Source of the DNA: Roseiarcus sp050012775
GTDB taxonomy: Bacteria; Pseudomonadota; Alphaproteobacteria; Rhizobiales; Beijerinckiaceae
Assembly: GCA_050012775.1 (NCBI GenBank)
Contig: JBEKGN010000027.1
Location: forward strand, 3,520-67,519
Length of the DNA: 64,000 nucleotides
Reading direction: 5' to 3'
A program made the translations under genes and the position numbers. Every line of letters begins with the position of its first letter. Positions within the stretch are counted from its first letter, which is position 1. The notes beneath the pieces were generated by a model that was not told where the DNA came from, made no database searches, and saw only the letters and a program-made list of their open reading frames with translations. Below, in pieces: positions 1 to 8,245 of this stretch.

Positions 1-150
1 GCGCTCGACGCCTATGACCGTCTGCCGGATGCGGCGCGTCAGGCGAGCCGGGACTGGGCCAAGGCGGCTGAGGCGCGCCGGGCCGCGGGCGTGGCGGCGC
101 AAGGCCTGCGCGCGGATGCGGTCGGGCGGCTCGCCGCGGCCAAGAATTAG
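1..150 (+). CDS. C-terminal end of a mitofilin-like (COG4223-type) membrane protein, partial
   Basis: The first 150 bases are an open frame ending in TAG. They encode a 49-residue Ala/Arg-rich helical tail, and the gene starts outside the window. In many Rhizobiales a mitofilin-like inner-membrane protein (COG4223) lies directly upstream of hemY, behind hemC and hemD. Position and composition fit that protein, but the fragment carries no diagnostic motif. The identification is therefore mainly by synteny. The stop lies 77 bases before the hemY ATG, so the two are probably cotranscribed. Confidence 0.55.
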   Translation, partial: ALDAYDRLPDAARQASRDWAKAAEARRAAGVAAQGLRADAVGRLAAAKN

Positions 151-227
151 CCGCGCGGCAAAGGATTTTCACGCGCGGCGCGTTAGGGATTATGCTGACG
201 CGCCGGGATGCTCGAAGCGGAGACGCC

Positions 228-1754
228 ATGATTCGCCTGTTGCTGTTCCTCGCCGCGCTCGCCCTGGCGGCCTACGGCCTGACATGGCTCGCCGAGAATC
301 CCGGCGAGGTCACGCTGGCTTGGCAAGGCGTCGAATATAAGACCTCGCTGATGGTCGCGGCGGGCGTCGTGGCGGGGCTGGCGATCCTTCTGGCGCTCGC
401 CTGGGGCGTCGTCCGTTTCGTCTTTCGCCTTCCCTCGCTGGTTTCGCTCGCGGCCAAGGCGCGCCGACGGGAAAAGGGCTACGCCGCTCTTTCGCGCGGC
501 ATGGTCGCGGTCGGCTCGGGCGACGCGCGCGCGGCGAGCCGCCACGCCGCCGAAGCGCGCAAGCATTTGGGCGACGAGCCGCTGGCGAAATTGCTGCGCG
601 CGCAAGCGGCGCAACTCGCGGGCGATCGCGCCGGCGCGGCCGCCGCGTTCCGCGAGATGCTCGAGCATCCGCAGACCCATGCGCTGGGACTTCGCGGCCT
701 GCATATCGAGGCGCGGCGCAGCGGCGACTCCGAGGCCGCGCTCGACTTCGCGATGCGCGCGCACAAACACGCCGCGCTGCCCTGGGCGGGGCAGGCGGTG
801 CTCGACGATCGCGCCGCGCACGGCGACTGGGCCGGCGCCCTGGGAATCGTCGAATCCAACGCCGCCGCGCGGCTGATCGACAAGCCGACCGCCAATCGCT
901 GGCGCGCCGTCCTCAAGACGGCGATGGCGCAGGATCTGGCGGACCGCGACGCGAAAGCCGCGCTGGCGCTCGCGCAGGAGGCCTGCGCTTTGGCGCCGGG
1001 CCTTGTTCCGGGGGCCATTCTTTGCGGCCGGCTGACCGCGGCCAATGGCGACACGCACCGCGCTGCGAAGATTATCGAGGCGGCGTACCGGCAGACGCCG
1101 CATCCCGGCCTCGCGAGCGCCTATGTCAGGCTGCGGCGCGGCGATTCGGCGGCGGACCGGCTGGCGCGCGCGCGCGCGCTGGCGCGCCTCGCGCCATTCG
1201 ATTCGGAGAGCCAGATCACCGTCGGCCGCGCGGCGCTCGAGGCGCGCGACCTCGCGGCGGCGCGCGCGGCGGTCGCGCCGCTGCTGGCGCCGGGCGCTCC
1301 AGCCGGCCGCCCGACCGTGCGCGTCTGTCTGCTGATGGCCGACATCGAGGAGGCGGCGGGCGCCGACGGGGCGGTGCGCGAATGGCTCGCCCGCGCCGCG
1401 CGCGCGCCGCGCGATCGCGCCTGGATCGCCGACGGGGTCATCAGCGATCGCTGGGCGCCGGTGTCGCCCTCGGGCGCGCTCGACGCCTTCGTCTGGCGCA
1501 CGCCCGAAGAGCGCCTGAGCGCCTCGGAGCCGTCTCCAGCGCCTGCGCCGGCCGCCGGTCCTCCTCCCGCCCTCGCCGCCTCGTCGCCCGCGCCGCCCGC
1601 ACTCGCGCCCGCGCCCCAAATCGCCTCCGCGCCCAAGCCGGAGCCCCGCGGCGCCGGAACGGTCGTCGTGCTGCCCGCCGGCGCGCCGGACGATCCGGGT
1701 CCGCAAGACGAGGGCGAGCACAAGCCCGGATTTCGGCTCTTCGCGCGCGAATGA
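228..1754 (+). CDS. hemY: HemY N-terminal domain / TPR inner-membrane protein
   Basis: A 508-residue protein. Two hydrophobic segments at about residues 2-22 and 40-66 flank a short periplasmic stretch, the classic HemY N-terminal domain. An alanine-rich helical region of TPR-like repeats follows (about 90-430). The C-terminal tail is Pro/Ala-rich and low-complexity. HemY is a membrane protein of the proteobacterial haem operon. It is linked to protoporphyrin/haem biosynthesis, but its precise role is unsettled, and it is not the Gram-positive protoporphyrinogen oxidase of the same name. The ATG at 228 was chosen over an in-frame ATG at 192 because a GGAG lies six bases before it and the first hydrophobic helix begins immediately. 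Confidence 0.85.
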   Translation: MIRLLLFLAALALAAYGLTWLAENPGEVTLAWQGVEYKTSLMVAAGVVAGLAILLALAWGVVRFVFRLPSLVSLAAKARRREKGYAALSRGMVAVGSGDARAASRHAAEARKHLGDEPLAKLLRAQAAQLAGDRAGAAAAFREMLEHPQTHALGLRGLHIEARRSGDSEAALDFAMRAHKHAALPWAGQAVLDDRAAHGDWAGALGIVESNAAARLIDKPTANRWRAVLKTAMAQDLADRDAKAALALAQEACALAPGLVPGAILCGRLTAANGDTHRAAKIIEAAYRQTPHPGLASAYVRLRRGDSAADRLARARALARLAPFDSESQITVGRAALEARDLAAARAAVAPLLAPGAPAGRPTVRVCLLMADIEEAAGADGAVREWLARAARAPRDRAWIADGVISDRWAPVSPSGALDAFVWRTPEERLSASEPSPAPAPAAGPPPALAASSPAPPALAPAPQIASAPKPEPRGAGTVVVLPAGAPDDPGPQDEGEHKPGFRLFARE

Positions 1755-1905
1755 TCGCCAGGCAGGGAGGCATCGGCCGGCGAGGCGTCGCCGTTCCCGC
1801 GATTTTCTCGGCGCGCCGGCGGCGCAACCTTGCCAATGCCGGACGATCTGGCTAAGAGACTGCCGACCGTCGGCGTGAGGCCCGTTACGCTTCACCGCCG
1901 CGCGC

Positions 1906-1981
1906 GCCGCAATAGCTCAGCTGGTAGAGCACCTCATTCGTAATGAGGGGGTCGGGGGTTCGAATCCCTCTTGCGGCACCA
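1906..1981 (+). tRNA. tRNA-Thr (anticodon CGT)
   Basis: A complete 76-base cloverleaf. The 7-bp acceptor stem GCCGCAA/TTGCGGC pairs perfectly. The D arm is GCTCAGCTGGTAGAGC, the anticodon stem CCTCA/TGAGG with loop TTCGTAA, and the T arm carries GGTTCGAATCC. The anticodon CGT reads ACG (Thr). The 3' CCA is encoded. It stands alone between hemY and the convergent binding-protein gene. Confidence 0.97.
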
Positions 1982-2247
1982 TTTATTTCAATAGCTTAAG
2001 CAGAGAAACGGCGGGCCGGGCAAGCCGCCAGCGTCAACGCCGCGGCGTCGAGCGGCCATGACGACATGCCGCGACCCCGATCCCGAGCAACGAAAGCCCC
2101 GCTTGGCGCCGATTCGCCCCCAGGCTCACGCATACCCAGGTCGAGACGCCCGCTACAGATCAGACATTCGAGTTGTGGGAAGCGGCGGGCGCACGGCGCG
2201 ATTCGCCATGACGCCGGCGCAGGGCCGCAGGCGCTCGGCGGCCGGCC

Positions 2248-4062
2248 TTACTGTAGATCGATGGCTTGATAATGCCCGGCGTCGTCGAGTTGAGTGCCCC
2301 ACACCTTATGCGAGCCCTGATGGTCGTTCGGGCTGAATGTCAGCTGCGTTCCCAGCCCCATGTCGAAATCGCGCATCCGTTCGAGCTCGTCGACGAGTTT
2401 TTCGGTGCTGATTTGGGGACCGACGCGCTTGATGGCTTCCGCCAGAATGCTGGCGTCGACGTAGCCCTCGAGCGAGACATAATCGGGAGATTCGCCGGGG
2501 AAATATCTATCAAGCGCCGATTTATACTTAAGTATAATTGAGGCGTAGCTGTTCACGGCGGGCACCACCTGGGTCACGACAACGCCGTTGGCGTATCGCG
2601 GCCCTAACAGCATCAACTCGTCGGCCAGCGCCGTGCTGCCGACGAAAGAGACGTTGGTGTAGATCAGCGCGGGATAGAGGTCCCGCGTCTTTTCGATGAA
2701 CTTCGCCGCCGCGCGATACGAAGCCACCATGACCACCGCCTTGATTTGCCCCTTGAACGCGCGCAATTGCGTGACGGCGTCCTGCACGTCGACGGTGTTG
2801 CGCTTGTAGCCGATGCGAACGATGTCGGGATTGTCGCCGGGCAGCGCGCGCACCGCCTTGGCGACGCCGGCGTAGCCGGAATCGCCGAACGCGTCTTGCT
2901 GCGCGAACACCACGATTTGACTCGGCTGAATCCGCTTCACTTTCACGAGATAGCGCACCACCGCGTCGGTTTCCTCGGCATAGCTCGCTCGATAATTGAA
3001 GACGTAGCGGTCGGGCGGATCGCGTCGAAGAATATTGGCGCCGGTGAACGCCCCGAAGAACAGCAATCGGTGATCGAGGGCGAACGGCAAGGCCACCGCC
3101 GCCGTCGGCGTTCCCACATTGCCGACGAAGCCGAAGGCCTGATCGTTATCGTAAAGCTGCTGCATGGCGACGACCGTGCGCGCGGGTTCATAGCCGTCGT
3201 CGGCCGCCACCAGTCGTAACTGGCGTCCGTTCACGCCCCCGGCTTCGTTGATCTGGTTGAACGCGGTCTCGACGCCGATCTTCATTTGGCGGCCGAGTTC
3301 CCTCGCCGCGCCGGTGAAAGGCGCCACCATCCCGAAGCGGATTTCCTTGTCGCTCAATCCGCGAACGGGGCTGTCCACGGTTCCCAGCGGCGCTGGCGCC
3401 GGCGTCGGCGAAGCAGCGTTGACCGCCACGACCGAGGCTGCGTCTGCGGCGCTCGCCGAGTCCGGCGACAGGTCTGCGGACGCGGCGAGCGCCGGGGTCA
3501 CGAACTGCAACTGCGCTGCGCGGTTTGACCAATCCGCGGGAGTCGCGTGCGCTTCCTCGGCCCCCGCCGCCGGTTGATCGGCTGACAAAACCTGAGCCGC
3601 GGGAATCACCGTTAGCGCGAGATGGCGATCGGGCGCGTCGTGGATCGGGGTGGTCGCTCCGATCGTCAACGCGACTGCGATCGCAACCGCAACCGCCAAG
3701 CCGGCAACCAACCAGCGCCTCCCGCGCCGGGAACCGGAATTCGTGGACTGCTCTGAGGCCGGCGCGGCAAAATCGAGCCGCGGCAAAGCGAAATCGTCGT
3801 GTTGCTGAGGACTGGCGGACGCGGCCGCGTCGCCGACGATGGCCAATCCCCGCTCATATAACTCGGAGGCCGTGGGAATATCGGTCGCCTCGTCCGGCTC
3901 GTCAGGCGCGTTCTCGACTTCGTCGTCGACGCCGCCCGATCCTTGCCCAAATAACAGCGAGGCTTTTGGAAGGGTGATCGCGCCGTTTGGCTCGCTAGGC
4001 GCTTGTTGAAAGGAGGGTGAAGAGCTCGAGAATTCGGACGGAGTTTCCTGCGTACTCGACAT
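2248..4062 (-). CDS. Membrane-anchored LivK-like periplasmic binding protein (Peripla_BP_6)
   Basis: A 604-residue protein with unusual architecture. About 125 N-terminal residues are Ser/Pro/Asp/Glu-rich and probably cytoplasmic. An Arg-rich stop and one membrane helix (about 128-152) follow. The C-terminal part is periplasmic: a linker, then a branched-chain amino-acid-type receptor domain starting near EIRFGMVAPFTGAARELG and running to the end. Ordinary LivK proteins have a cleavable signal peptide and no cytoplasmic domain. No permease or ATPase gene is adjacent, so a sensory or scaffold role is as plausible as transport. Ligand unknown (amino acids, amides or aromatic acids are typical for the family). 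The ATG at 4062 is preceded by GAGAG; an upstream TTG at 4068 is possible. Confidence 0.8.
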   Translation of the reverse strand: MSSTQETPSEFSSSSPSFQQAPSEPNGAITLPKASLLFGQGSGGVDDEVENAPDEPDEATDIPTASELYERGLAIVGDAAASASPQQHDDFALPRLDFAAPASEQSTNSGSRRGRRWLVAGLAVAVAIAVALTIGATTPIHDAPDRHLALTVIPAAQVLSADQPAAGAEEAHATPADWSNRAAQLQFVTPALAASADLSPDSASAADAASVVAVNAASPTPAPAPLGTVDSPVRGLSDKEIRFGMVAPFTGAARELGRQMKIGVETAFNQINEAGGVNGRQLRLVAADDGYEPARTVVAMQQLYDNDQAFGFVGNVGTPTAAVALPFALDHRLLFFGAFTGANILRRDPPDRYVFNYRASYAEETDAVVRYLVKVKRIQPSQIVVFAQQDAFGDSGYAGVAKAVRALPGDNPDIVRIGYKRNTVDVQDAVTQLRAFKGQIKAVVMVASYRAAAKFIEKTRDLYPALIYTNVSFVGSTALADELMLLGPRYANGVVVTQVVPAVNSYASIILKYKSALDRYFPGESPDYVSLEGYVDASILAEAIKRVGPQISTEKLVDELERMRDFDMGLGTQLTFSPNDHQGSHKVWGTQLDDAGHYQAIDLQ

Positions 4063-4072
4063 GGACAAACTC

Positions 4073-4162
4073 TCAGTCGTTACATGTGAACGTATCGAAT
4101 TCGTCTAGATCCGCTTCCTCTAAATCCTTAATATGACCTAAAGTAGCTTGCAGTGATCCCAT
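4073..4162 (-). CDS. Possible 29-residue small ORF upstream of the binding-protein gene
   Basis: An ATG-started frame of 29 codons begins MGSLQATLGHIKDLEE and ends in an acidic, Cys-containing tail. It stops 10 bases before the ATG of the LivK-like gene on the same strand. The surrounding sequence is clearly more AT-rich than the neighbouring genes. There is an in-frame stop upstream and no strong ribosome-binding site. It could be a leader peptide, a small acidic partner protein, or a chance ORF. I do not recognise a family. Confidence 0.25.
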   Translation of the reverse strand: MGSLQATLGHIKDLEEADLDEFDTFTCND

Positions 4163-4379
4163 ATGAGGACGCGCGTTAAATCACCTTCAACAAGAAGCGG
4201 CAAATTTGTCGAATCGAAGCCGAAAAATGGGCATTGTTGCGCAGCGAAAATCACTGCGCGCTCAAACGGATGGTTGGCTTCCTCGTGGAAAGCCGACATT
4301 CTCCAGGGCGGCTTCCTCGACTGGGATTCCCGCTTGCGCGTGACGACCGCTCGCCGCAAATCTCGTGCGCGCTCGTTCC

Positions 4380-5966
4380 CTAGGATCGCGCCGAAGCGGC
4401 GGAGCCGCCGAGCTTCGTCAACCGCTCTTCCATCGCGTGGCGCAGGATTTTCCCGGTCGTGCTGCGAGGAAAATCGTCGAAGCCGACGAAATGCACCTCC
4501 TTGGGCCGCTTGTATCCGGCGAGCGATTTGCGGCAGAGCGCCTCGACGTCGGCTTCGCTGAGCGCCTGGTCGGATCGGGCCACGAAGGCGACGGGAACCT
4601 CGCCCCACTTGTCGTCGCGCTTGCGGACCACGACGGCGTCGCTGATGCGCGCGTCGGAGAGGAGGACGCGCTCGATTTCGGCCGGGTAGATATTCTCGCC
4701 GCCTGATTTGATCATATATTTCGCGCGATCGACGAAATCATAGCCGCCGTCCGCGTTGCGGCGGAACAGGTCGCCCATCCGGAACCAGCCGCCGCGGAAA
4801 TTCCGCAAGTTCGTTTCTTCGGCGTTCCAATAGCCGCTGAACACCGTCGGTCCGCGCACCGCCGCCTCGCCGGGCTCTCCATCCGCTACGTCGTTTCCCT
4901 CGGGATCGAGCAGGCGCAGATCGCAAAGCGAGCTTTTTCGCTTCGACAGCGACTGAGGGATTTCGCCCGGCGGGATGAGCGCGGCGGACGCGGGCGGCAA
5001 CCCGGTCTCGGTCGCTCCAAAACTGTTGAGATAGGGCGCGCCGGTCAGACCGGAAAGCTCGGCGATCAGCTTGGTGGGGACGAGGTCCGCCATTGCGCCG
5101 ATCGCTCGAATGCCCTTGGCCTTGCGGCCGCGCGATTTGAACAGCTCGACGATCGGCTCGATCGAGCCGGGCATCAGCAGCGTCCAGCCGAGTTTGCTGC
5201 GCTCCATGATGTCGACCATCGCAGGAGCGTCGAAGCCGTCGACGACGAACACCGTCGCGCCCGACATCAGAGCGCCCAGCATCTGGTCGGTCGAGCCCAT
5301 GTGAAACATCGGCGCCCAGGCGAGAAAGCCGTCCTCCTCGGTCGCCCGCAAGTCCATGCGCAGCACCGTCATGCGCGCGATCTCGGCGCGATGGCTGATG
5401 AGCGCGCCCTTGGGAAGGCCGGTCGTGCCGCTGGTGTAAAGGATGACCAGGCCGTCTTCCGGGTCGACGTCGGGAGCCTCCAGCGTCGGCGGCGCGCTTT
5501 CGATCAGTCCTTCATATTCGTTCTCGATGACCAGGATCGGGAGGCCGCGAAGATCGAGGCCGGACAGAGCTTGCGCGAAGCGGCTCGAGGCAATGATGAG
5601 CGCCGGCGCGACGAGATTGACGCAGTGCTGGATCTCGGGGCCGGCCAGACGCCAATTCTGGCACGCGACGATCGCGCCGAGAAAGGCCGCGGCGAGTTCG
5701 ACCTCGACATATTCGCAGCGATTTTCCGACACCAGCGCGATGCGGTCGCCATATCGGACGCCCTTGGCGCGCAACGCCGCGGCGAGCCTCAGCACGCGGC
5801 CGTTCAAGTCGGCATAGGAGCGCGTCGCGCCGCCCTGTTCAAGCGCAATAGCCTCAGGATCGCGCTCGACCTGCGAAGCGAACAAGCCATAGACGCTCAG
5901 CCGACCCGCCCTTCGTATTTCGGCCGCAGGGCTGCCCGCCGAAGCCGCGCTTTCAAGACCGTTCAT
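4380..5966 (-). CDS. AMP-forming acyl-CoA synthetase, probable isoprenoid/branched-acid ligase
   Basis: A 528-residue ANL-superfamily enzyme: carboxylic acid + ATP + CoA to acyl-CoA + AMP + PPi. Visible motifs are the P-loop-like A3 motif YTSGTTGLPKG, the A5 motif NSFGATETG, the A7/A8 hinge region FRMGDLFRR...DRAKYMIKSGGENIYP and the C-terminal catalytic lysine motif RSTTGKILR. It sits in the Atu-like region, so a citronellyl/geranyl-type acid is a reasonable substrate, by analogy with AtuH. Its ATG overlaps the stop of the broken tetR upstream (ATGA), which points to an original crotonase-tetR-ligase operon. Confidence 0.85.
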   Translation of the reverse strand: MNGLESAASAGSPAAEIRRAGRLSVYGLFASQVERDPEAIALEQGGATRSYADLNGRVLRLAAALRAKGVRYGDRIALVSENRCEYVEVELAAAFLGAIVACQNWRLAGPEIQHCVNLVAPALIIASSRFAQALSGLDLRGLPILVIENEYEGLIESAPPTLEAPDVDPEDGLVILYTSGTTGLPKGALISHRAEIARMTVLRMDLRATEEDGFLAWAPMFHMGSTDQMLGALMSGATVFVVDGFDAPAMVDIMERSKLGWTLLMPGSIEPIVELFKSRGRKAKGIRAIGAMADLVPTKLIAELSGLTGAPYLNSFGATETGLPPASAALIPPGEIPQSLSKRKSSLCDLRLLDPEGNDVADGEPGEAAVRGPTVFSGYWNAEETNLRNFRGGWFRMGDLFRRNADGGYDFVDRAKYMIKSGGENIYPAEIERVLLSDARISDAVVVRKRDDKWGEVPVAFVARSDQALSEADVEALCRKSLAGYKRPKEVHFVGFDDFPRSTTGKILRHAMEERLTKLGGSAASARS

Positions 5967-6740
5967 CAGGCGCTTCCTCCCCGCCGTTTTCTCATCCCTT
6001 GCGCACGGGCGACCCCGCCCTGCGCCACTCCGTCGATCTCGAGCGCCCGGCTTTCAAGCCGCTCGACGACGCGTTCCAAGCGAGAGGCGACGCCCTCGCC
6101 TGCGATAGCCTCTTGCCGCTTGTCCGCCCGCTGAAGGCCGCCAAGGACGAGATCGACGATCGCATCGGCGGTCTTGTTTGGATCGAAATCCTCTTCGCCG
6201 CGCAAATAGGCCCACGTGCGTTGTTCGACGCAACCATAGATCATGTCGCGCGCCAGCCCCAGGGGAACGTCGGGCCGGAGTCCGCCAGCAGAAACGCCCT
6301 CCATGACGATGGCCAGCGTGCGACGCGTGTATCGGCGATTCCGTTCGAATACATTCGCGGCTCGGTAGCCGGACCCCTTGCGCAGAACGCGAAACGCCAG
6401 ATGGCAAAGCGCGGGATCGTCGCGGATCGTCGAGAGATGGCGCCATATCATGAATCGCAACCGATTTCGCGCGCCGCTGACGCCGGCGAGCTGGCGGTCA
6501 TAGTCCGACAGCATGGCTTCGCAGCAATGCTCGATCACCTTCGCCAGAAGATCGCGCTTGTTCTCGAAATAGCGATAGATGGCGCCTTCCACGACGTCGG
6601 CTCGCACCGCGATGTCGGACAGCAGCGCGTCCTGGCGATCCTTCTCTTCGAACTCCGCGCGCGGCCGCGATGATATCGGCGACGCGGCGCTCGCGGGGAA
6701 GTCGGAAGACCCGGCGCTTGACCATGAACTGCTGGCTCAA
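5966..6740 (-). pseudogene. TetR-family regulator gene broken by a frameshift in the DNA-binding domain
   Basis: The first part (6740 down to about 6657) reads ...LPRERRVADIIAAAR. The rest (6655 down to 5966) continues in another frame with EFEEKDRQDALLSDIAV then EGAIYRYFENKRDLL, followed by a TetR C-terminal domain. Aligned with the intact paralogue at 7212, one residue is represented by the single base at 6656. The gene has therefore lost two bases or gained one, inside the HTH region. The C-terminal piece alone lacks most of the DNA-binding helices. It overlaps the ligase start and the crotonase remnant's end by a few bases. Either a real null allele or an assembly error. Confidence 0.75.
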
Positions 6741-7011
6741 GGCGCCGCCGCGTTGTCTGCCGCCGCTGCGCCTGTCGCAAAGCCGGGAGACCGCCTTTCG
6801 GCGAAAGCCGCCATGCCTTCACGCCGGTCGGGGCCGCTGGCGGCGACCGTGACCGCGTGACGAATCAAGGAAGCAAGATCGCCGAGGGGCCGCCGTCGGA
6901 GGTCGTTCGCAACGATCTCGTCATCGAGGCTTGCCTTGGGGCGATGCGCTCGCCTTGCGCGAGAAGGATCTCGGCCTTTGAGCGATCCGAGACGATAGGG
7001 TTGTTCGACAT
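6737..7011 (-). pseudogene. Remnant of an enoyl-CoA hydratase (crotonase) C-terminus
   Basis: On the minus strand the stretch ending at 6737 encodes ...PDRREGMAAFAERRSPGF, the typical crotonase C-terminal helix (compare DAREGFAAFNERRAPGW in the intact gene at 10635-11417). Just upstream, in a different frame, AEILLAQGERI resembles the crotonase segment before the last helices. The oxyanion-hole and catalytic parts are absent. I read it as the end of a crotonase that has suffered internal deletion and frameshift. It lies immediately upstream of the broken tetR with overlapping stop/start. Confidence 0.5.
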
Positions 7012-7211
7012 TATTGCCGCGACATTCTCTAATTTTGCTCTCCATCCCGCCGAATTCGGGATGGCGGCGCAGCGCTAAATAAGGAATGCTCGCTCGATGT
7101 CGCGCCCGTATCGCTGGCGCCGCTGCTTCCTCTGTGCTGTAGATGCTCTCAATAGTTTGGGTAAATCGAAAGCCGTGGAAGACGACAAACGGCTCAATGA
7201 GGAGAAACCCG

Positions 7212-7922
7212 ATGCGTCAAGCCGGCACGCGGCGACCGGTGAATCGTCTGCCCCCGGAACGAAGGGTCTCCGACATCATGCTCGCCGCGCGGATCGTATT
7301 TACGGAAAAGGGCTACAACGAAGCCCTGATGTCGGACATCGCGGAGCGGGCTGGCGTTGTCGAAGGCAGCATCTACCGCTTCTTCACCAACAAGCGAGAC
7401 CTCCTCGTCAAGATGGTCGAGCATTGGTACGAGGAGATGTTGGCCCGCGACGATGAGCAGTTTGCCGGCGTCCGAGGAACCTGGAACAGGATTCGCTTTG
7501 TCGTCCACCACCATCTTGCTTCGATACGGCGGGAACCGGCTCTGAGTCGTCTCGTCTTTCAGGAACTGCGTCCCGATCCCGACTATCGCAAGACGCGCCT
7601 GTTCCAGTTGAACCAGACCTACACCCATCGCATCATCGATATCGTAAAAGCGGCCGTAGCCGCGGGCGAATTCCGCGCCGGCGTCTCGCCGTCGCTAATC
7701 CGCGACATGATCTATGGCTCGATCGAGCACCGAACCTGGGCTTTCCTGCGCAACGAAGGCGATTTCGAGATCGACGAAACCGCCGACAGCATTACGGAGG
7801 TCGTCTATCGCGGTCTTTCCGTACAGCCCGCCCAAGATCCCCTCTCCCAGACCGTGACCCGCCTCGAAAGCGTGGCGGATCGCCTCGAAAGTCTTGCCGC
7901 TTCGAAGGGCCAAGGCGGCTAG
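7212..7922 (+). CDS. TetR-family transcriptional regulator (candidate AtuR/PsrA-like repressor)
   Basis: A 236-residue protein with an N-terminal TetR HTH (about residues 18-64). It includes RVSDIMLAARIVFTEKGY and the recognition region GVVEGSIYRFFTNKRDLL, followed by an all-helical ligand-binding domain. TetR proteins of this kind usually sense acyl-CoAs and repress catabolic operons. In Pseudomonas the atu cluster is controlled by the TetR protein AtuR. ATG 7212 is chosen because GAGGAG precedes it by seven bases; ATGs at 7143 and 7197 lack a good site. It is a close paralogue of the broken tetR at 5966-6740 and is divergent from that operon. Confidence 0.85.
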   Translation: MRQAGTRRPVNRLPPERRVSDIMLAARIVFTEKGYNEALMSDIAERAGVVEGSIYRFFTNKRDLLVKMVEHWYEEMLARDDEQFAGVRGTWNRIRFVVHHHLASIRREPALSRLVFQELRPDPDYRKTRLFQLNQTYTHRIIDIVKAAVAAGEFRAGVSPSLIRDMIYGSIEHRTWAFLRNEGDFEIDETADSITEVVYRGLSVQPAQDPLSQTVTRLESVADRLESLAASKGQGG

Positions 7923-7924
7923 CC

Positions 7925-8078
7925 AGCCGGCATCGCGGTCGCCAGGGATAGTCGCGCCAGCTACGCGCGCCGAACGGCGTCGACTTTGCGAAGACCTCGT
8001 CGACATGCATCGGCGTGAAGTCGCCGACCAACCCGGCGTCACCAGAGTCTCGCCAATCCGTAACGGTCCGCCAGCCAT
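7925..8078 (-). pseudogene. Remnant of a MaoC-family enoyl-CoA hydratase
   Basis: Reading the minus strand from ATG 8078 gives MAGGPLRIGETLVTPGW. After a frameshift near 8031 comes LVGDFTPMHVDEVFAKSTPFG, the unmistakable MaoC/R-hydratase hot-dog motif with its Asp-His pair. A further shift gives a GxLSLATA-like helix before a stop. Only about 65 residues of a domain normally near 150 remain. It lies in the same orientation as the SDR gene upstream, between that gene and the convergent tetR, so it was probably the last gene of the SDR operon. The remaining 167 bases up to the SDR stop hold nothing recognisable. Confidence 0.6.
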
Positions 8079-8245
8079 CCGCTCTGCTCCCTGCCGCCGA
8101 TCCTTACGCATGCTTGGCGAGTTCGGCGCGCGCTTCGCGCGACCAAGAAGAAGCTTCCGTCGCGCGATGCGCTACGAGCTTGAAAGCGGCGCTCCGCGCG
8201 TCACCGGTCCGAACGAGCGAAATTGGGTCATGCGGGACCATTCCG

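Noticed and set aside
183..1895. 570-codon open frame on the minus strand opposite hemY
   Set aside because: Arg/Gly-rich composition, no domain, fully antisense to a gene with clear HemY features; a GC-rich shadow.
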